From Sarcomyxa edulis (taxonomy: Eukaryota > Basidiomycota > Agaricomycetes > Agaricales > Mycenaceae), in the NCBI GenBank assembly GCA_009761415.1, contig QUOL01000013.1, positions 362,501 to 426,500 of the forward strand: DNA of 64,000 nt. The letters are read 5' to 3'. The translations under genes and the position numbers were made by a program. The number at the start of each line of letters is the position of its first letter. The first letter of the stretch is position 1. The notes under the pieces are model-generated. The model ran no database searches, had not been told where the DNA came from, and was given only the letters and a program-made list of their open reading frames with translations. Positions 63,134-64,000 of this stretch are shown piece after piece.

Positions 63134-64000
63134 ATGTTCAATTCCAACTCGGATACCACATCACCAACTCCAACCAGTCCTTTCTCTTCGTATTCTGTAC
63201 CCAGCGAACCCACCTCAGACGGTACGGTGATCGCCATCTTTTCATCTAATTTCATACTTAGACGACCCGACATTTATCTTATTTTTTTATCTATCTGTCT
63301 CAACAGAAGTCCCAGACCTTGGCGCTTTTACGACTGTTTTGCGTGAATGGGGCCATCTGCAGCCTCCCCCGCGCACCACTGCACTCCACAACCAACAATA
63401 TCACCTTGCAGCTATCACAAATACCAACAGTGGTCAATCCTCTGACCTTGACCAAGAAGTCGAAGTCGACTTTTCTGACATCTTACCAGAAGGGTCTACA
63501 GTATGGGCTCACCGACCTATAGCTTCTTACCTCCAACTCCACGACCGAGACCAAGACACCATCAGCGATATTGATGTCGAGGTTAATCCTACTACCCTTC
63601 CTCCAGCCTTCCTTGACATCGACTCAGGGTTGGATACATACCAATGGTATACCGAAACACCACGTCGCACACATACCCGCTTCCATTCACCCAATCCAAC
63701 AAGACTAACCACCCATGGAATTGACGTGGACTCTGGGGGATCGAATACGGAAGGACAAGCTGACGCACGAGCCATTGAGATTGAGGATCTTTCAGACATT
63801 GAAGGTCCTGAGGGCAATCCGGATGACATTGAAGACCAACCATCGTTGGGCTACTTGGACGAAGCGCTGAATTTCATAGCCGCTGAGCGAGCTAGACATG
63901 CTGCATCCCGTGAGGCTGGATTCTCGGGCAGTGCGGCCGGGGGAGCATTGGAGAGTCCTTATCGTCATGTTGTCGAGCCGAAGAGAAAGAGGAGGAGGAA
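63134..64000 (+). CDS. uncharacterised acidic protein, 5' part (runs off right edge)
   Basis: Exon 1 (63134-63221) starts MFNSNSDTTSPTPTSPF. An intron 63222-63306 (GTACGG..CAACAG) joins in phase to an exon open from 63307 to the window end. The 260 residues present are Ser/Thr/Asp/Glu-rich: VPDLGAFTTVLREWGHLQPP, EVEVDFSDILPEG, ISDIDVEVNP, AIEIEDLSDIEGPEG, then a helix LDEALNFIAAERARHAAS and finally a basic patch PKRKRRR at the edge. That patch looks like a nuclear localisation signal, so a nuclear regulatory protein is possible, but no domain is complete in the window. Coding status is well supported by the long open frame and the splice join. Confidence 0.6.

Overview
The window is nuclear DNA of a filamentous basidiomycete, most likely a mushroom-forming Agaricomycete. 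Genes are split by many short introns (about 40-80 nt, GT..AG, with branch-site-like CTNAC near the acceptor). Several families are typical of that group: a DUF6533 membrane protein, a C2-domain membrane protein, an EXPERA protein, F-box proteins with a CxxC/CxxC module, an OTT_1508-like deaminase and a Zn2Cys6 regulator. There is no operon logic; genes lie on both strands and are often convergent with small gaps. I rebuilt exons by hand from reading frames and splice phases, so exon edges are models.

Layout: 1-144 is the 5' end of a GMC oxidoreductase (-), followed by a Zn2Cys6 transcription factor (1639-3473, -), a gene-poor stretch to 7.4 kb, a 1665-residue zf-4CXXC_R1 protein (7411-12766, +) and a small single-pass membrane protein (13889-14258, -). 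After 4 kb of unassigned sequence come a DUF6533 protein (18089-19552, +), broken LRR/F-box-like remnants (about 20.6-21.5 kb), an OTT_1508-like deaminase (21839-23381, +), a flavin monooxygenase (23466-25059, -), a CaMK-type kinase (25410-27576, -), an F-box protein (28362-29285, +), a C2/transmembrane protein (30437-32510, +) and a four-exon Dabb protein (33021-33478, -).

From 34.2 to 39.2 kb the DNA is gene-poor and carries degenerate 24-bp tandem repeats. Then come an EXPERA protein (39683-40491, +) and a divergent FDC1/PAD1 pair (40717-42776 -, 43923-44911 +). PAD1 makes prenylated FMN and FDC1 uses it to decarboxylate cinnamic-type acids; the shared upstream DNA carries four copies of a 33-bp repeat. 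A C2H2 regulator (45463-47279, +), a bestrophin-like channel (48590-50946, +) and glycyl-tRNA synthetase with two in-frame starts (51378-54010, +) follow. An 11-exon gene of unknown function (54123-55845, -) is divergent from a 99-residue four-exon gene (56102-56569, +). Near the right edge are a possible tail-anchored protein (58013-58375, -), a second F-box protein (60188-61858, +) and a gene running off the end (63134-64000, +).

No rRNA, tRNA, CRISPR array or intact transposon was seen. The parts most worth following up are the FDC1/PAD1 repeat array, the deaminase, the 11-exon orphan and the dual-start GlyRS.
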